Shown piece by piece: positions 46,278 to 55,597 of a stretch of DNA of 64,000 nucleotides. Under the pieces are notes generated by a model. The model saw only the letters and a program-made list of their open reading frames with translations. It was not told the DNA's origin and made no database searches. This stretch comes from JAWKUK01 sp041398605. GTDB taxonomy: Bacteria > Planctomycetota > UBA1135 > GCA-002686595. The stretch covers positions 140,679-204,678 of the forward strand of contig JAWKUK010000015.1 in the NCBI GenBank assembly GCA_041398605.1. The letters run 5' to 3'. Positions within the stretch are counted from its first letter, which is position 1. Each line of letters starts with the position of its first letter. A program made the position numbers and the translations under genes.

Positions 46278-47225
46278 TCAGTGCTGCTGCGACAGGGCGG
46301 CGGTCGAGACGCTCAGCGCTCGCTTGGCGGGCTCCTTGTGCTTCAGGGCGCTCAGGGGCCCCTGGGACTTGCCACCAGGACCCAGCGGCGCTGGACCCGC
46401 TGTGACGTTGGCTCCCTCGCCCTCAACGGCAGAGGGCGCAGACGGGAGCGGGACGAGCGCCGCTGTGACCGCGACTCGAGCGCCCGCACAGACGTTCCCG
46501 TAGTGCGTGAGGTGCACGCCATCGCGTTGCAAGCCGTCCGTCCGGGCCGGGAGCTGATCGAGGTTGACGACGACGTAGCCGCTGGCATCGATCGCGGACC
46601 TTGAATTCACATTGAGCGCACAATAACTACGCAACATCAGGGTCCGAGGCGCGTTCGGGAGCTGCGCGAGGAGGCCCTCCCAGGTCGCGCCCAGGTCGGA
46701 CTGAAATTGAGACCAATCTGGAACGACGTTATTGCCCGCGCTGCCGCACACAAGCTCCACCCGAGGCGCCGCGAGGCTCGCGAGCGCCGGCCGCAAGCTG
46801 CGCGACACGAAGCGGTGGAAGGCGCTGCCCGCGACGTTCGGGGACCAGCTCGCATGGTTGCGGGACATCATGGGCGTCACATCGGCCCCCGGGATCCCGA
46901 GGGCGACGACAAACAGAGGGCCCGAGCTGCGGTGCATCGCGCGCCAGCCGGCGGCGACGCCATAGGCGGGGTCCGCGCCGGTGCCCTGGTGGTTCTGCAG
47001 CGGGGTCAGCTCGATCCAGCGCTGGCCGGCCTCGTCCCAGCGCCAGGCGTCGGGGATCGGATCGCCGAAGGGCGACGGCCCATAGGGCGTGCTCGTGCAC
47101 GCATCGGCGCCAAAGCCACAGACCACGGAGTCACCCCAAAGGACCAGCACGGACTGGGCCTGGGCCAAGGAACCGATCCACAAGGCCCCGAGGCCCACGA
47201 TGGCGAGAGAGACGCGACGCAGCAT
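46278..47225 (-). CDS. Secreted SGNH/GDSL-type hydrolase
   Basis: 315 residues from ATG 47225; the longer frame to 48398 is antisense to mutA. A signal peptide (MLRRVSLAIVGLGALWIGSL, cut near AQAQ) precedes the four SGNH blocks: VLWGDSVVCG (Ser), VALGIPGADV (Gly), CGSAGNNVVP (Asn) and RDGVHLTHYG (Asp-x-x-His). Probably an exported esterase or carbohydrate esterase. After residue 270 comes a low-complexity Pro/Ala/Lys tail. Divergent from the mutase operon; terminator follows. Confidence 0.78.
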   Translation of the reverse strand: MLRRVSLAIVGLGALWIGSLAQAQSVLVLWGDSVVCGFGADACTSTPYGPSPFGDPIPDAWRWDEAGQRWIELTPLQNHQGTGADPAYGVAAGWRAMHRSSGPLFVVALGIPGADVTPMMSRNHASWSPNVAGSAFHRFVSRSLRPALASLAAPRVELVCGSAGNNVVPDWSQFQSDLGATWEGLLAQLPNAPRTLMLRSYCALNVNSRSAIDASGYVVVNLDQLPARTDGLQRDGVHLTHYGNVCAGARVAVTAALVPLPSAPSAVEGEGANVTAGPAPLGPGGKSQGPLSALKHKEPAKRALSVSTAALSQQH

Positions 47226-47465
47226 GTATTTGATCCAGCGAGACCCACGGGTCCGGGGGCGCCCAAGACGCACCTGAACCGGCTCGCAGCGACCCTCGAC
47301 CGATCCAGCGGGCGACCTTGACCCCTCTCGCATCGCGACGCGCCAACGCGGGACGCGGCGCACCAAGGCGGGATCGCGCGCCCGAGCGCGCACCAGGCCA
47401 GCCCGACTCAGATCCGGCCACAGCGCCGGGTCCCGCCCCCCGCAGCGCTTAGAATCCCGCGTCGT

Positions 47466-49595
47466 ATGACCTTCCCTGCAGCTGATCAGCGGGCCTGGCG
47501 CCAGCGCGTCGAGGCGGAGCTCGCGGGCGAGGGCTTCGAGCGGAGCCTCGTGACCCGCACCCTCGAGGGGCTCCTCATCCAGCCCCTCTACGGCCCCGAC
47601 GACCGGCCGAAGATGGACCTCGGGGTCTCGGGGTCGTCGCCGTTCGTGCGCGGTGGCCGACCCGCCAATGGGCAGCGCTGGCGCATCGCCGCGGAGATCG
47701 GCGCCGCCGACCCTGCGGTGGCCGCGACCGAGGTCCAGGAGGCGCTCGGCCTCGGCGCGGACGCGCTGCACCTGTCGCTCGACCGCGCGGGGCGCCTCGG
47801 GTTCGCGCACCACACGGCGTCCAACATGGTCGGGGTCGGCGGCACCGCGCTGGTCGATCGCCAGGACTTCGCCGAGGTGCTCGCGGGGGTCGACCTCGAG
47901 CGCACGCCAGTGGCCCTCGATGCGGGCGCCAACGCGCTCCCCGCGGCAGCGCTGTTCGTGTCCGAGCTCTGGGCGCGCGACCTGCCGAGCCCGCGTTCGC
48001 GCGGGCACCTCGGCGCGGACGTCCATGCGGCGCTCGCGACCGACGGCGCGCTGCCGGGCGACCTCGCCGATGCGCGGCGCGAGCTCGTCGACCTGACGGT
48101 CTACAGCCGCATGCACTTCGAGCATCTGCGCGCGCTCGCCGTCGACGCGCGGCCTTGGCAGCGCGCGGGCGGGCACGCGGTGCAAGAGCTCGGCCTCGCG
48201 CTCGCGGGCTTCGTCGAGACGCTGCGCTGGCTCGAGAGCGAGCTGCCGCCCGCCGCCGCAGCCGGAGAGTTGGTGTTCCGGATCGACGTCGGGCAAGACC
48301 TCTTGACCGAGGTCGCGAAGCTGCGCGCGCTGCGCCTCCTGTACGCGAAGGTCATGTCCGCGGCGAGCGTCCCCGTGCCGCCGGCGCCCGTCATTCACGC
48401 GTTCTCGTCGCAGCGCATGCTGACGTCACGCGACGCCGAGACGAACCTGTTGCGCGTCACGCTGAGCGCGTTCGCTGCCGCGAGCGGCGGCGCGGATTGG
48501 ATCACCACCAGCGCGTTCGACGCCGAGCTCGCAGGGCGCAGCGCTCAGAGAGAGGGCGCCGGCCCGTCGCGCGCGCTCGCTCGCCGCCTGGCGCTGACGA
48601 CGCAGCTCGTGCTAGCGGAAGAGTGCCACCTCGGCCATGTCACCGACCCGTTCGGCGGCGCCTACGCGATCGAAGCCCGCACGGTGGAGCTCGCGCGCGG
48701 CGCCTTCGCGTTGATGCAGGACATCGAGCGCCGCGGCGGGCTCGCCGCGTGCCTGACGGACGGCTACGTCACCGACCTGCTCGGCGCGAGCCACGCCGCA
48801 CGCGCCACCGCCGTCGCGGCCCGCGCGCGGCCCATCACGGGCGTCTCGGAGTTCCCGTTGGCGGGCGAACGATTCGGGGCTGGCGCCGCAGCGGACACCT
48901 CGCTCGCGAGCGCGCGGGCGCGAACGGCCGCGCGCCAGGAAGAGCGCACCCGAACCCGCGGGCGCATGGTGCTCGGCGACCTGACCAGCGTCGAGCACGC
49001 CATCCTCGCGGCCGAACGCGGCGCGACATTGGCCGAGCTCGGCGGCGCGCTCGTGCGCGGTGTGCCGCTCGAGCGGGCGCCGCTCCTGAAGCAGCGCGAC
49101 GCAGCCCCCTTCGAAGCGCTGCGCGACGCAGCGGACCTCGCGGCCGCGGCGCAGGGCGCGCCGCGCGTCCTCTTGGCGTGCCTCGGCGACCTCGCCGCGC
49201 ACGCGCCGCGCGCGAGCTTCGCGCAGAACCTCTTTGTCGCCGGCGGCTTCGACGTCGTCCAAGGCGAAGGCACCGGGGCGCAGCCCCCCGCGGCCGCCGC
49301 GGCCGCGCTCGTCGCTCAGCTCGAGCGCTCGACCGCGCGCGTCGTGTGCCTGTGCGGCAGCGACGCCGCCTACACGACGCACGCGACCGCTGCGATCAGC
49401 GCCTTGCATGCCGCAGGCGCGCGCTTGGTCCTGTACGCCGGCCGGCCGCGGCACACTGAGCACGAAGCCGAGCTGCGCGACGCAGGCGTCGGGCGCTTCG
49501 TGCACGCCGGCTGCGACGCGGTCGCGGCCCTCACCGCCGCGCTCCACGCTGCCGGCGTCGACGTCGCGGCCTGCGCGCAGGGAGCGACCCAATGA
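47466..49595 (+). CDS. mutA: Methylmalonyl-CoA mutase small (non-catalytic) subunit
   Basis: 709 residues. Mutase barrel features are recognisable but diverged: DALHLSLDRAGRLGF, RIDVGQDLLTEVAKLRALRL and EECHLGHVTDPFGGAYAIE. The C-terminal flavodoxin-like B12 domain (VVCLCGSDAAYTTHATAAI) lacks the D-x-H-x-x-G cobalamin motif, as expected for the small subunit. ATG at 47466; the stop overlaps the mutB start (ATGA, 49592-49595). Together with mutB it converts (R)-methylmalonyl-CoA to succinyl-CoA. Confidence 0.9.
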   Translation: MTFPAADQRAWRQRVEAELAGEGFERSLVTRTLEGLLIQPLYGPDDRPKMDLGVSGSSPFVRGGRPANGQRWRIAAEIGAADPAVAATEVQEALGLGADALHLSLDRAGRLGFAHHTASNMVGVGGTALVDRQDFAEVLAGVDLERTPVALDAGANALPAAALFVSELWARDLPSPRSRGHLGADVHAALATDGALPGDLADARRELVDLTVYSRMHFEHLRALAVDARPWQRAGGHAVQELGLALAGFVETLRWLESELPPAAAAGELVFRIDVGQDLLTEVAKLRALRLLYAKVMSAASVPVPPAPVIHAFSSQRMLTSRDAETNLLRVTLSAFAAASGGADWITTSAFDAELAGRSAQREGAGPSRALARRLALTTQLVLAEECHLGHVTDPFGGAYAIEARTVELARGAFALMQDIERRGGLAACLTDGYVTDLLGASHAARATAVAARARPITGVSEFPLAGERFGAGAAADTSLASARARTAARQEERTRTRGRMVLGDLTSVEHAILAAERGATLAELGGALVRGVPLERAPLLKQRDAAPFEALRDAADLAAAAQGAPRVLLACLGDLAAHAPRASFAQNLFVAGGFDVVQGEGTGAQPPAAAAAALVAQLERSTARVVCLCGSDAAYTTHATAAISALHAAGARLVLYAGRPRHTEHEAELRDAGVGRFVHAGCDAVAALTAALHAAGVDVAACAQGATQ

Positions 49596-51736
49596 GCAGC
49601 AAGCTGCCTGACTTCACCGAGTTCGACTTCGACGACCTCGTCCTCGCGCAGGAGATGATGGACCGACCGGTCGACGCGCCGACGTGGAAGACGCCGGAGG
49701 GCATCGACGTCGCGACGCTGTACCGCGCCGCCGACCTCGGGCGCCTGCGCTATCCCGCAGGGGCGCCTGGCTTCCCGCCTTACACGCGCGGCCCGTACCC
49801 GACGATGTACGTAAAGCAGCCGTGGACGATCCGCCAGTACGCGGGGTTCTCGACCGCTGAGGCGTCCAACGCCTTCTATCGCCGCAACCTCGGCGCGGGC
49901 CAGCGCGGCCTGTCGATCGCGTTCGACCTCGCGACGCACCGCGGCTACGACTCCGACCACCCGCGCGTGGTCGGCGACGTAGGCATGGCCGGCGTCGCGA
50001 TCGACTCGCTGCTCGACATGCGCATCCTGTTCGACGGCATCCCGCTGGATCGCATGTCGGTCTCGATGACCATGAACGGCGCAGTGCTGCCGATCCTGGC
50101 GCTGTTCGTCGTCGCGGCAGAAGAGCAGGGCGTCGCGCCCGAGCAGCTCACCGGCACGATCCAGAACGACGTGCTGAAGGAGTTCATGGTCCGCAACACG
50201 TACATCTATCCGCCGGCCGCGTCGATGCGGATCGTAGCGGACGTGTTTCGGTACACCTCGGCGCACATGCCGAAGTTCAATTCGATCTCGATCTCCGGCT
50301 ACCACATGCAGGAGGCCGGGGCGACGCTCGACCTGGAGCTCGCTTATACGCTCGCCGACGGGATCGAGTACGTGCGGACCGGCGTCGAGGCGGGGCTCGC
50401 TGTGGACGCATTCGCGCCGCGGCTGAGCTTCTTCTTCGCCATCGGGATGAACCCGTTCATGGAGGTCGCGAAGCTGCGTGCGGCGCGCCTCCTCTGGGCG
50501 GAGGCGATGCAGAAGCTCGGCGCGCAGCACCCGAAGTCGCTGGCGTTGCGGACGCACTGCCAGACCTCGGGTTGGTCGCTCACCGCGCAGGACGTCTACA
50601 ACAACGCGACCCGCACGTGCGTCGAGGCGCTCGCCGCGGCCCTCGGCGGCACGCAGAGCTTGCACACCAACAGCCTCGACGAGGCGCTGGCGCTGCCGAC
50701 CGACTACAGCGCCCGCATCGCGCGCAACACGCAGCTCCTCCTGCAACAGGAGTCCGGGATCACCCAGACTGTCGACCCGTTAGGCGGCTCGTGGTACGTC
50801 GAGCACCTCACGCACGCGCTCGCCGAGCGCGCGCGCGCCCACATGCGCGAGGTCGAAGAGGCCGGCGGCATGACACGGGCGATCGAGCAAGGCTTGCCGA
50901 AGCTGCGCATCGAAGAGGCCGCTGCGCGGACGCAGGCGCGGATCGACTCGGGCGGCCAGCGCATCGTCGGCGTCAACTGCTTCAAGCCGACGCAACAAGA
51001 GGCCGTGCCGGTCCTGTCGATCGACAACGCCGAGGTCCGCGCCGCACAGATCGCGCGGCTCGAGAAGCTGCGCGCCGAGCGGGACGCTCCGCGGGTCGAG
51101 GCCGCGCTCGAAGCGCTCTCGCGCTGCGCCGCCGACGGCGCTGCGTCGGGCAACTTGCTCGCGCTCAGCATCGATGCTGCGCGCGCGGGCGCGACCGTCG
51201 GCGAGATGTCCTACGCGCTCGAGCGCGTGTTCGGTCGCCACGCAGCGACGCTCCAGTCCATCAGCGGCGTGTACGCCTCCGAGATGCCCGACGACGCAAC
51301 TGAGATGCTCGCGGCGCGCAGCGCAGCCGAGCGCTTCCTAGAGGCCAACGGCCGCCGCCCGCGCATCCTCGTCGCGAAGGTCGGGCAGGACGGCCACGAC
51401 CGCGGGCAAAAGGTGGTCGCGACGGCGTTCGCAGACCTCGGCTGGGACGTCGACGTCGGCTCCTTGTTCCAAACCCCCGAGGAGGTCGCGCGGCAGGCGG
51501 TCGAGAACGACGTCCACGTCGTCGGGCTGTCCTCGCTCGCCGCCGGGCACCTGACGCTGACGCCGGCGCTGCGCGCGGCGCTCGCGGCCGCTGGGCGCCC
51601 CGACATCCAGGTCGTCGTCGGCGGGGTGATCCCGCCGCAGGACGTGCCGCGCCTGCTCGAAATGGGCGCCGTGGCCGTGTTCGGCCCTGGCACCGTGATC
51701 TCTACCGCTGCGACGCAGCTCCTCTCGATCCTCTAG
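49592..51736 (+). CDS. mutB: Methylmalonyl-CoA mutase large (catalytic) subunit
   Basis: 714 residues, the usual length. Hallmarks: YPTMYVKQPWTIRQYAGFST, RRNLGAGQRGLSIAFDLATH, FNSISISGYHMQEAGAT, the active-site His in RTHCQTSGWSLT and NSLDEALALPTDYSARIARN. The C-terminal cobalamin domain has KVGQDGHDRGQKVVATAF with the lower-ligand His. A good Shine-Dalgarno (gggag) lies 8-12 bases before the ATG inside mutA. Cytosolic heterodimer with MutA; MeaB is encoded three genes downstream. Confidence 0.96.
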   Translation: MSSKLPDFTEFDFDDLVLAQEMMDRPVDAPTWKTPEGIDVATLYRAADLGRLRYPAGAPGFPPYTRGPYPTMYVKQPWTIRQYAGFSTAEASNAFYRRNLGAGQRGLSIAFDLATHRGYDSDHPRVVGDVGMAGVAIDSLLDMRILFDGIPLDRMSVSMTMNGAVLPILALFVVAAEEQGVAPEQLTGTIQNDVLKEFMVRNTYIYPPAASMRIVADVFRYTSAHMPKFNSISISGYHMQEAGATLDLELAYTLADGIEYVRTGVEAGLAVDAFAPRLSFFFAIGMNPFMEVAKLRAARLLWAEAMQKLGAQHPKSLALRTHCQTSGWSLTAQDVYNNATRTCVEALAAALGGTQSLHTNSLDEALALPTDYSARIARNTQLLLQQESGITQTVDPLGGSWYVEHLTHALAERARAHMREVEEAGGMTRAIEQGLPKLRIEEAAARTQARIDSGGQRIVGVNCFKPTQQEAVPVLSIDNAEVRAAQIARLEKLRAERDAPRVEAALEALSRCAADGAASGNLLALSIDAARAGATVGEMSYALERVFGRHAATLQSISGVYASEMPDDATEMLAARSAAERFLEANGRRPRILVAKVGQDGHDRGQKVVATAFADLGWDVDVGSLFQTPEEVARQAVENDVHVVGLSSLAAGHLTLTPALRAALAAAGRPDIQVVVGGVIPPQDVPRLLEMGAVAVFGPGTVISTAATQLLSIL

Positions 51737-51750
51737 AACGGCTCCCCACC

Positions 51751-52203
51751 ATGGGCAAAGACAAAGACAAGAAGCACAAGCACGACGACGAGTGCCCGAC
51801 GACAGCGGACGCCGAGGTCGTCATCAAGCTGTACGACCTCCGCCGCGAAGCCGTGATGCGCGCTTCGCGCGATGTGATGATCCGTTGGCAACCGAAGTCG
51901 TACGCCGACTTGGCCGCGATCACCGAGTTCGGCAGCGAGAACAACGCCGCGTTCCGCCAGGTCTCGAGCTACTTCGAGATGGCATTTGGGCTCGCGCGCC
52001 GCGGCGCGGTGAACGCGGAGCTGCTCGCGGAGTGGTGCGGCGAGGGCATGTTGCTCTTCGCGAAGGTGCACCCGTTCCTGGCCGAGTTCCGCGAGAAGGG
52101 CTCGCCGACGGCGTTCTCGAACGCCGAGTGGGTCGCCGAGAACACGGAGGCAGGCGGCGCGCGCTTCAACATGTTCCTGAAGCGCTTCGCCGCGCAGAAG
52201 TGA
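51751..52203 (+). CDS. Protein of unknown function in the mutase operon
   Basis: 150 residues. The first 15 are strongly charged (MGKDKDKKHKHDDE), and the rest is helical with a central FGSENNAAFRQVSSYFEMAF and GMLLFAKVHPFLAEFREKG. The middle part recalls small DUF4760-like proteins, but I cannot confirm a family. ATG at 51751, 15 bases after mutB; the next gene starts 5 bases after its stop. Confidence 0.65.
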   Translation: MGKDKDKKHKHDDECPTTADAEVVIKLYDLRREAVMRASRDVMIRWQPKSYADLAAITEFGSENNAAFRQVSSYFEMAFGLARRGAVNAELLAEWCGEGMLLFAKVHPFLAEFREKGSPTAFSNAEWVAENTEAGGARFNMFLKRFAAQK

Positions 52204-52207
52204 GCGC

Positions 52208-54046
52208 GTGAGCGACCCGCGGGCGGCGACGACCCGGGAGCGCCTGGTGATCTACCAGCTGCTCCCGAGGCTCTTCGGGAACCGGCGCGCGCCGAAGCGC
52301 GTCGGCGGAACCCTCGCAGAGAACGGGGTCGGGCGCTTCGCCGACCTCGATGCGCGCGCGCTCAACGCGCTGCGCGCGCTCGGCGTCAACACACTGTGGC
52401 TGACCGGCGTCCTCGAGCACGCGACGTCGACGGCCTATCCGGGCATCCCGGCGGACGACCCCGACATCGTCAAAGGCAGCGCAGGGAGCCCATACGCGGT
52501 GCGCGACCTCTTCGACGTCAGCGCCGACCTGGCCCACAACCCTGCGCAGCGGCTCGAGGAGTTCCGTGCGCTCGTCGATCGGTGCCACGCGCACGGCTTG
52601 CGCGTCCTGATCGATTGTGTGCCGAACCACGTGGCGCGCAGCCATCGCTCGGACGTTCGCCCCGAGCACTCGCTCGGGGACGACGACGACCGCGCGTGCT
52701 TCTTTGCGCGCGACAACCACTTCTTCTACCTGCAGCGGCATCACCCGGGCGACGGGCCGCCGCTGCGGCTGCCGAACACAGGCGCGCCGGGCTGTGACGG
52801 GCGCTTCGCGCCCGAGACGGACTTCGGTCGCGTGACGGGCAACAACGCGATCACATGGGCGCCATCGCTCGGCGATTGGTACGAGACGGTCAAGCTGAAC
52901 TTCGGGCACGATTTCACGCAGGGCCGCGATACGTCGCACCTGCGCACCGACGACGCGCATGGCCCAGACGGGCCAGACGACGCGGTGCCGCGGACGTGGC
53001 GCACGCTCGACGCCGCCCTCGCGCACTGGCAGGCGCTGGGTGTGGATGGCTTCCGGGTGGATATGGCCCACCTCGTGCCGATGGAGTTCTGGGCCTGGGC
53101 GCTGCGCCGGGCGCGGCAGCGCTCGGCCGAGGTCTTCTTTTGCGCCGAGGCGTACGACAACGACCCCGCCAAGCTCACGGACGGGCACGTCCTCGACGCG
53201 CTCTTGGAGGCGGGCTTTGACGCGGTCTACGACGACCCGATCTATGACGCGCTCGAGGGGCTCTACGAGGAAGGCAAGTGGTGCAATGACCTCGACGCGC
53301 TCGTCACGCCGAGCGCGCGCTTCGAGCGCTCGCTGCGCTACGGCGAGAACCATGACGAGGTGCGCTTGGCGCACCCGCGCACGTGGGGCGGGCTCGGCAT
53401 GGAGGTCGGGCGGCCGGTATGCGCGACGCTGTACGGGCTCGGGCGCGGGCCGCTGATGCTGTACATGGGCCAGGAGGTCGGCGAGGCGGCGCTGGGCGAC
53501 CAAGGCTTCGGCGGCGACAACGCGCGCACGTCGATCTTCGACTACGGGCGTTGCCCGGAGCTCGCGAAGTGGTTCAACGAGGGCGCGTGTGATGGGGGCG
53601 GCCTGGCGCCCGCGCAGCGCGCGCTGCGGGCCTGGTACCAACGCCTCCTAGCGCTGACGCGTGACCCGGTCTTCCAACACGGCGACACGTGGCCGTTGAA
53701 CGCCCGCAACCTCGACAACATCGCGTTCGGGCGCCTCGGCGGCGAGGGTGCGAGCGGGCACTGGTTGTATGCGTTCGCGCGCACGTTCGAGGGCCGCGTG
53801 TATGTCGTCGCCGCCAACTTCCACCCCGCCGAGACGCTGCGCGGGGCGCGTGTGCTGCTGGGCGATGAGGTCCAAGCGCGCTTGCAGGGCGCGGGGGCGT
53901 CCTTGGCTTGGCGCGCCACGGAGCGCCTCGCCGACACGCGCGGCGCCACGGAGCACATCTCACACGCGGACTTGCTGGAGCGGGGGCTCCCGCTGCCGGC
54001 CCTCGCGCCGCTCTCGGCGGTGTTCATCGAGCTCGAGCGAGGGTAG
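52208..54046 (+). CDS. GH13 alpha-amylase family glycosidase
   Basis: 612 residues from GTG 52208. (beta/alpha)8 signatures in order: NTLWLTGVLEHATSTAYPGI, region I RVLIDCVPNHV, region II DGFRVDMAH with the nucleophile Asp, region III FFCAEAYDND with the acid Glu, and region IV RYGENHDEVRLAHP. No signal peptide, so probably cytosolic. Acts on alpha-glucans, trehalose or sucrose-like sugars; the subfamily is not clear. Oddly placed between mutB and the MeaB gene. Confidence 0.9.
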   Translation: MSDPRAATTRERLVIYQLLPRLFGNRRAPKRVGGTLAENGVGRFADLDARALNALRALGVNTLWLTGVLEHATSTAYPGIPADDPDIVKGSAGSPYAVRDLFDVSADLAHNPAQRLEEFRALVDRCHAHGLRVLIDCVPNHVARSHRSDVRPEHSLGDDDDRACFFARDNHFFYLQRHHPGDGPPLRLPNTGAPGCDGRFAPETDFGRVTGNNAITWAPSLGDWYETVKLNFGHDFTQGRDTSHLRTDDAHGPDGPDDAVPRTWRTLDAALAHWQALGVDGFRVDMAHLVPMEFWAWALRRARQRSAEVFFCAEAYDNDPAKLTDGHVLDALLEAGFDAVYDDPIYDALEGLYEEGKWCNDLDALVTPSARFERSLRYGENHDEVRLAHPRTWGGLGMEVGRPVCATLYGLGRGPLMLYMGQEVGEAALGDQGFGGDNARTSIFDYGRCPELAKWFNEGACDGGGLAPAQRALRAWYQRLLALTRDPVFQHGDTWPLNARNLDNIAFGRLGGEGASGHWLYAFARTFEGRVYVVAANFHPAETLRGARVLLGDEVQARLQGAGASLAWRATERLADTRGATEHISHADLLERGLPLPALAPLSAVFIELERG

Positions 54047-54058
54047 GCGCAGCACCCC

Positions 54059-55591
54059 ATGACGTCTGCGCGGCCCCCACGCCAAGAGGAGTTGCACGCC
54101 GCAGGGCCGAGCGCGAATGCGGCGTCCGTGCGCATCGACGTCGCGGCGCTCCAGGCCATCCTGACCGCGGCCTCAGCGGCTGCGCCGCGTGAGGCATGCG
54201 GGTTGTTGCTCGGCGGGCGCGAGGGCGAGGCCGCGGTCGTCGTAGCGGCCCCTGAGACGGGGAACGTCGCTGCCAACCCGGCCCGAGCGTTCGAGATGGA
54301 CCCAGGCGAGGTCGTCGCGCTGCACGGCGTCGCGGCGGCGCGCGGCCTCGCAGTCATCGGCGCGTGGCACTCCCATCCCGCGGGCCAAGCCTCGCCGTCT
54401 GCAGAGGACCTCGCGGCGGCTTGGCCGGGGCACGCGCTCCTGATCGTCGCGGGGGGCCGCGCGCGTGCGTTCGTCCCGACACCTGAGGGCGCGCGCGTGC
54501 TGCCCATGACTGAGGCGGACGTCGCAGGTTGGGCTCCGCCGCCTCCGTCCCGTACGCTCTCGGCCATGGGGCAGGCACCTTCGGACCCGAGCGACATCGC
54601 AGCGCTCGCGCGCGGCGTCGTCGGCGGCGAGCGCGCGTCGTTGGCGCGCGCGATCACCTTGGTCGAGAGCGTCCGCCCCGCCGACGCCGCGCGCGCGCGC
54701 GACCTCCTGGCCGCCGTCGCAGCGCTGCGCGTTGCCGCCGGGAACGGCGCGCCAGCGCCGGCGCATCGCGTCGGGATCAGCGGCGTACCTGGGGTCGGGA
54801 AGAGCACGCTGATCGATGCGCTCGGCAGCCGGCTCGTCGAGCGCGGGCACCGCGTCGCCGTGCTCGCCGTGGACCCGTCCAGCACGTTGTCCGGCGGCAG
54901 CATCTTGGGCGACAAGAGCCGCATGGCGCGCCTCGCGCGCTCGGACGCCGCGTTCATTCGCCCGTCGCCGAACGCCGCGAGCCTCGGCGGCGTCGCGCGG
55001 AGAACGCGCGAGACGATGGCCCTCGTCGAGGCCGCGGGCTACGACGTCGTGCTCGTCGAGACCGTCGGCGTCGGCCAGAGCGAGGTCGCGGTCGCGGGCA
55101 TGGTCGACACGTTTGTCGTCTTGCTGCTGCCGGGCGCAGGTGACGAGCTGCAGGGCATCAAGAAGGGCATCCTGGAGCTCGCCGACGTCCTCGCCGTGAA
55201 CAAGTGCGACGGCGACAACCTGGCGCGCGCACGCGCCGCGGTCAGCGATCACGCGGCGGCGCTGCGGTACCTGCGCGCGCGCGACGAGGCGTGGACGCCG
55301 CGCGCGCTCGCGGTCTCGGCTGCGACGGGCGAGGGGCTCGACGCGCTTTGGGACGCGGTCGAGGCGCACCGCGCGGCGCTGCTCGAGAGCGGGCTCTTCG
55401 ACGCGCGCCGCGAAGAGCAGCAGGTGCGCTGGGTGTGGGCGCGGATTGAAGAAGGCCTCTTGGACGCCTTCCGCCGCGACGCCGTGGTGCAGGCGACGCT
55501 GCCGGCGCTCTTGGCGCGCGTCAAGCGCGGGGAAGAGCCGGCGTCACACGCAGCGGATGAGCTGCTGCGGCGCTTCTTGCGCACGGACTGA
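54059..55591 (+). CDS. Fusion of JAMM/MPN metallopeptidase and MeaB/ArgK G-protein chaperone
   Basis: 510 residues in one frame. Residues about 22-160 form a JAMM/M67 domain: Glu45 in EACGLLLGG and the zinc motif H-x-H-P-x7-S-x-x-D as GAWHSHPAGQASPSAED (His104, His106, Asp117). From about residue 170 the sequence is MeaB: GISGVPGVGKSTLIDALG (P-loop), VLAVDPSSTLSGGSILGDKS, ETVGVGQSEVAVAGMVD and VLAVNKCDGDN. MeaB protects and repairs methylmalonyl-CoA mutase, matching the operon. An internal ATG at 54566 could start MeaB alone, but no ribosome-binding site is seen there, and no stop separates the parts. I know of no standard JAMM-MeaB protein. Confidence 0.9.
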   Translation: MTSARPPRQEELHAAGPSANAASVRIDVAALQAILTAASAAAPREACGLLLGGREGEAAVVVAAPETGNVAANPARAFEMDPGEVVALHGVAAARGLAVIGAWHSHPAGQASPSAEDLAAAWPGHALLIVAGGRARAFVPTPEGARVLPMTEADVAGWAPPPPSRTLSAMGQAPSDPSDIAALARGVVGGERASLARAITLVESVRPADAARARDLLAAVAALRVAAGNGAPAPAHRVGISGVPGVGKSTLIDALGSRLVERGHRVAVLAVDPSSTLSGGSILGDKSRMARLARSDAAFIRPSPNAASLGGVARRTRETMALVEAAGYDVVLVETVGVGQSEVAVAGMVDTFVVLLLPGAGDELQGIKKGILELADVLAVNKCDGDNLARARAAVSDHAAALRYLRARDEAWTPRALAVSAATGEGLDALWDAVEAHRAALLESGLFDARREEQQVRWVWARIEEGLLDAFRRDAVVQATLPALLARVKRGEEPASHAADELLRRFLRTD

Positions 55592-55597
55592 GGGCGC

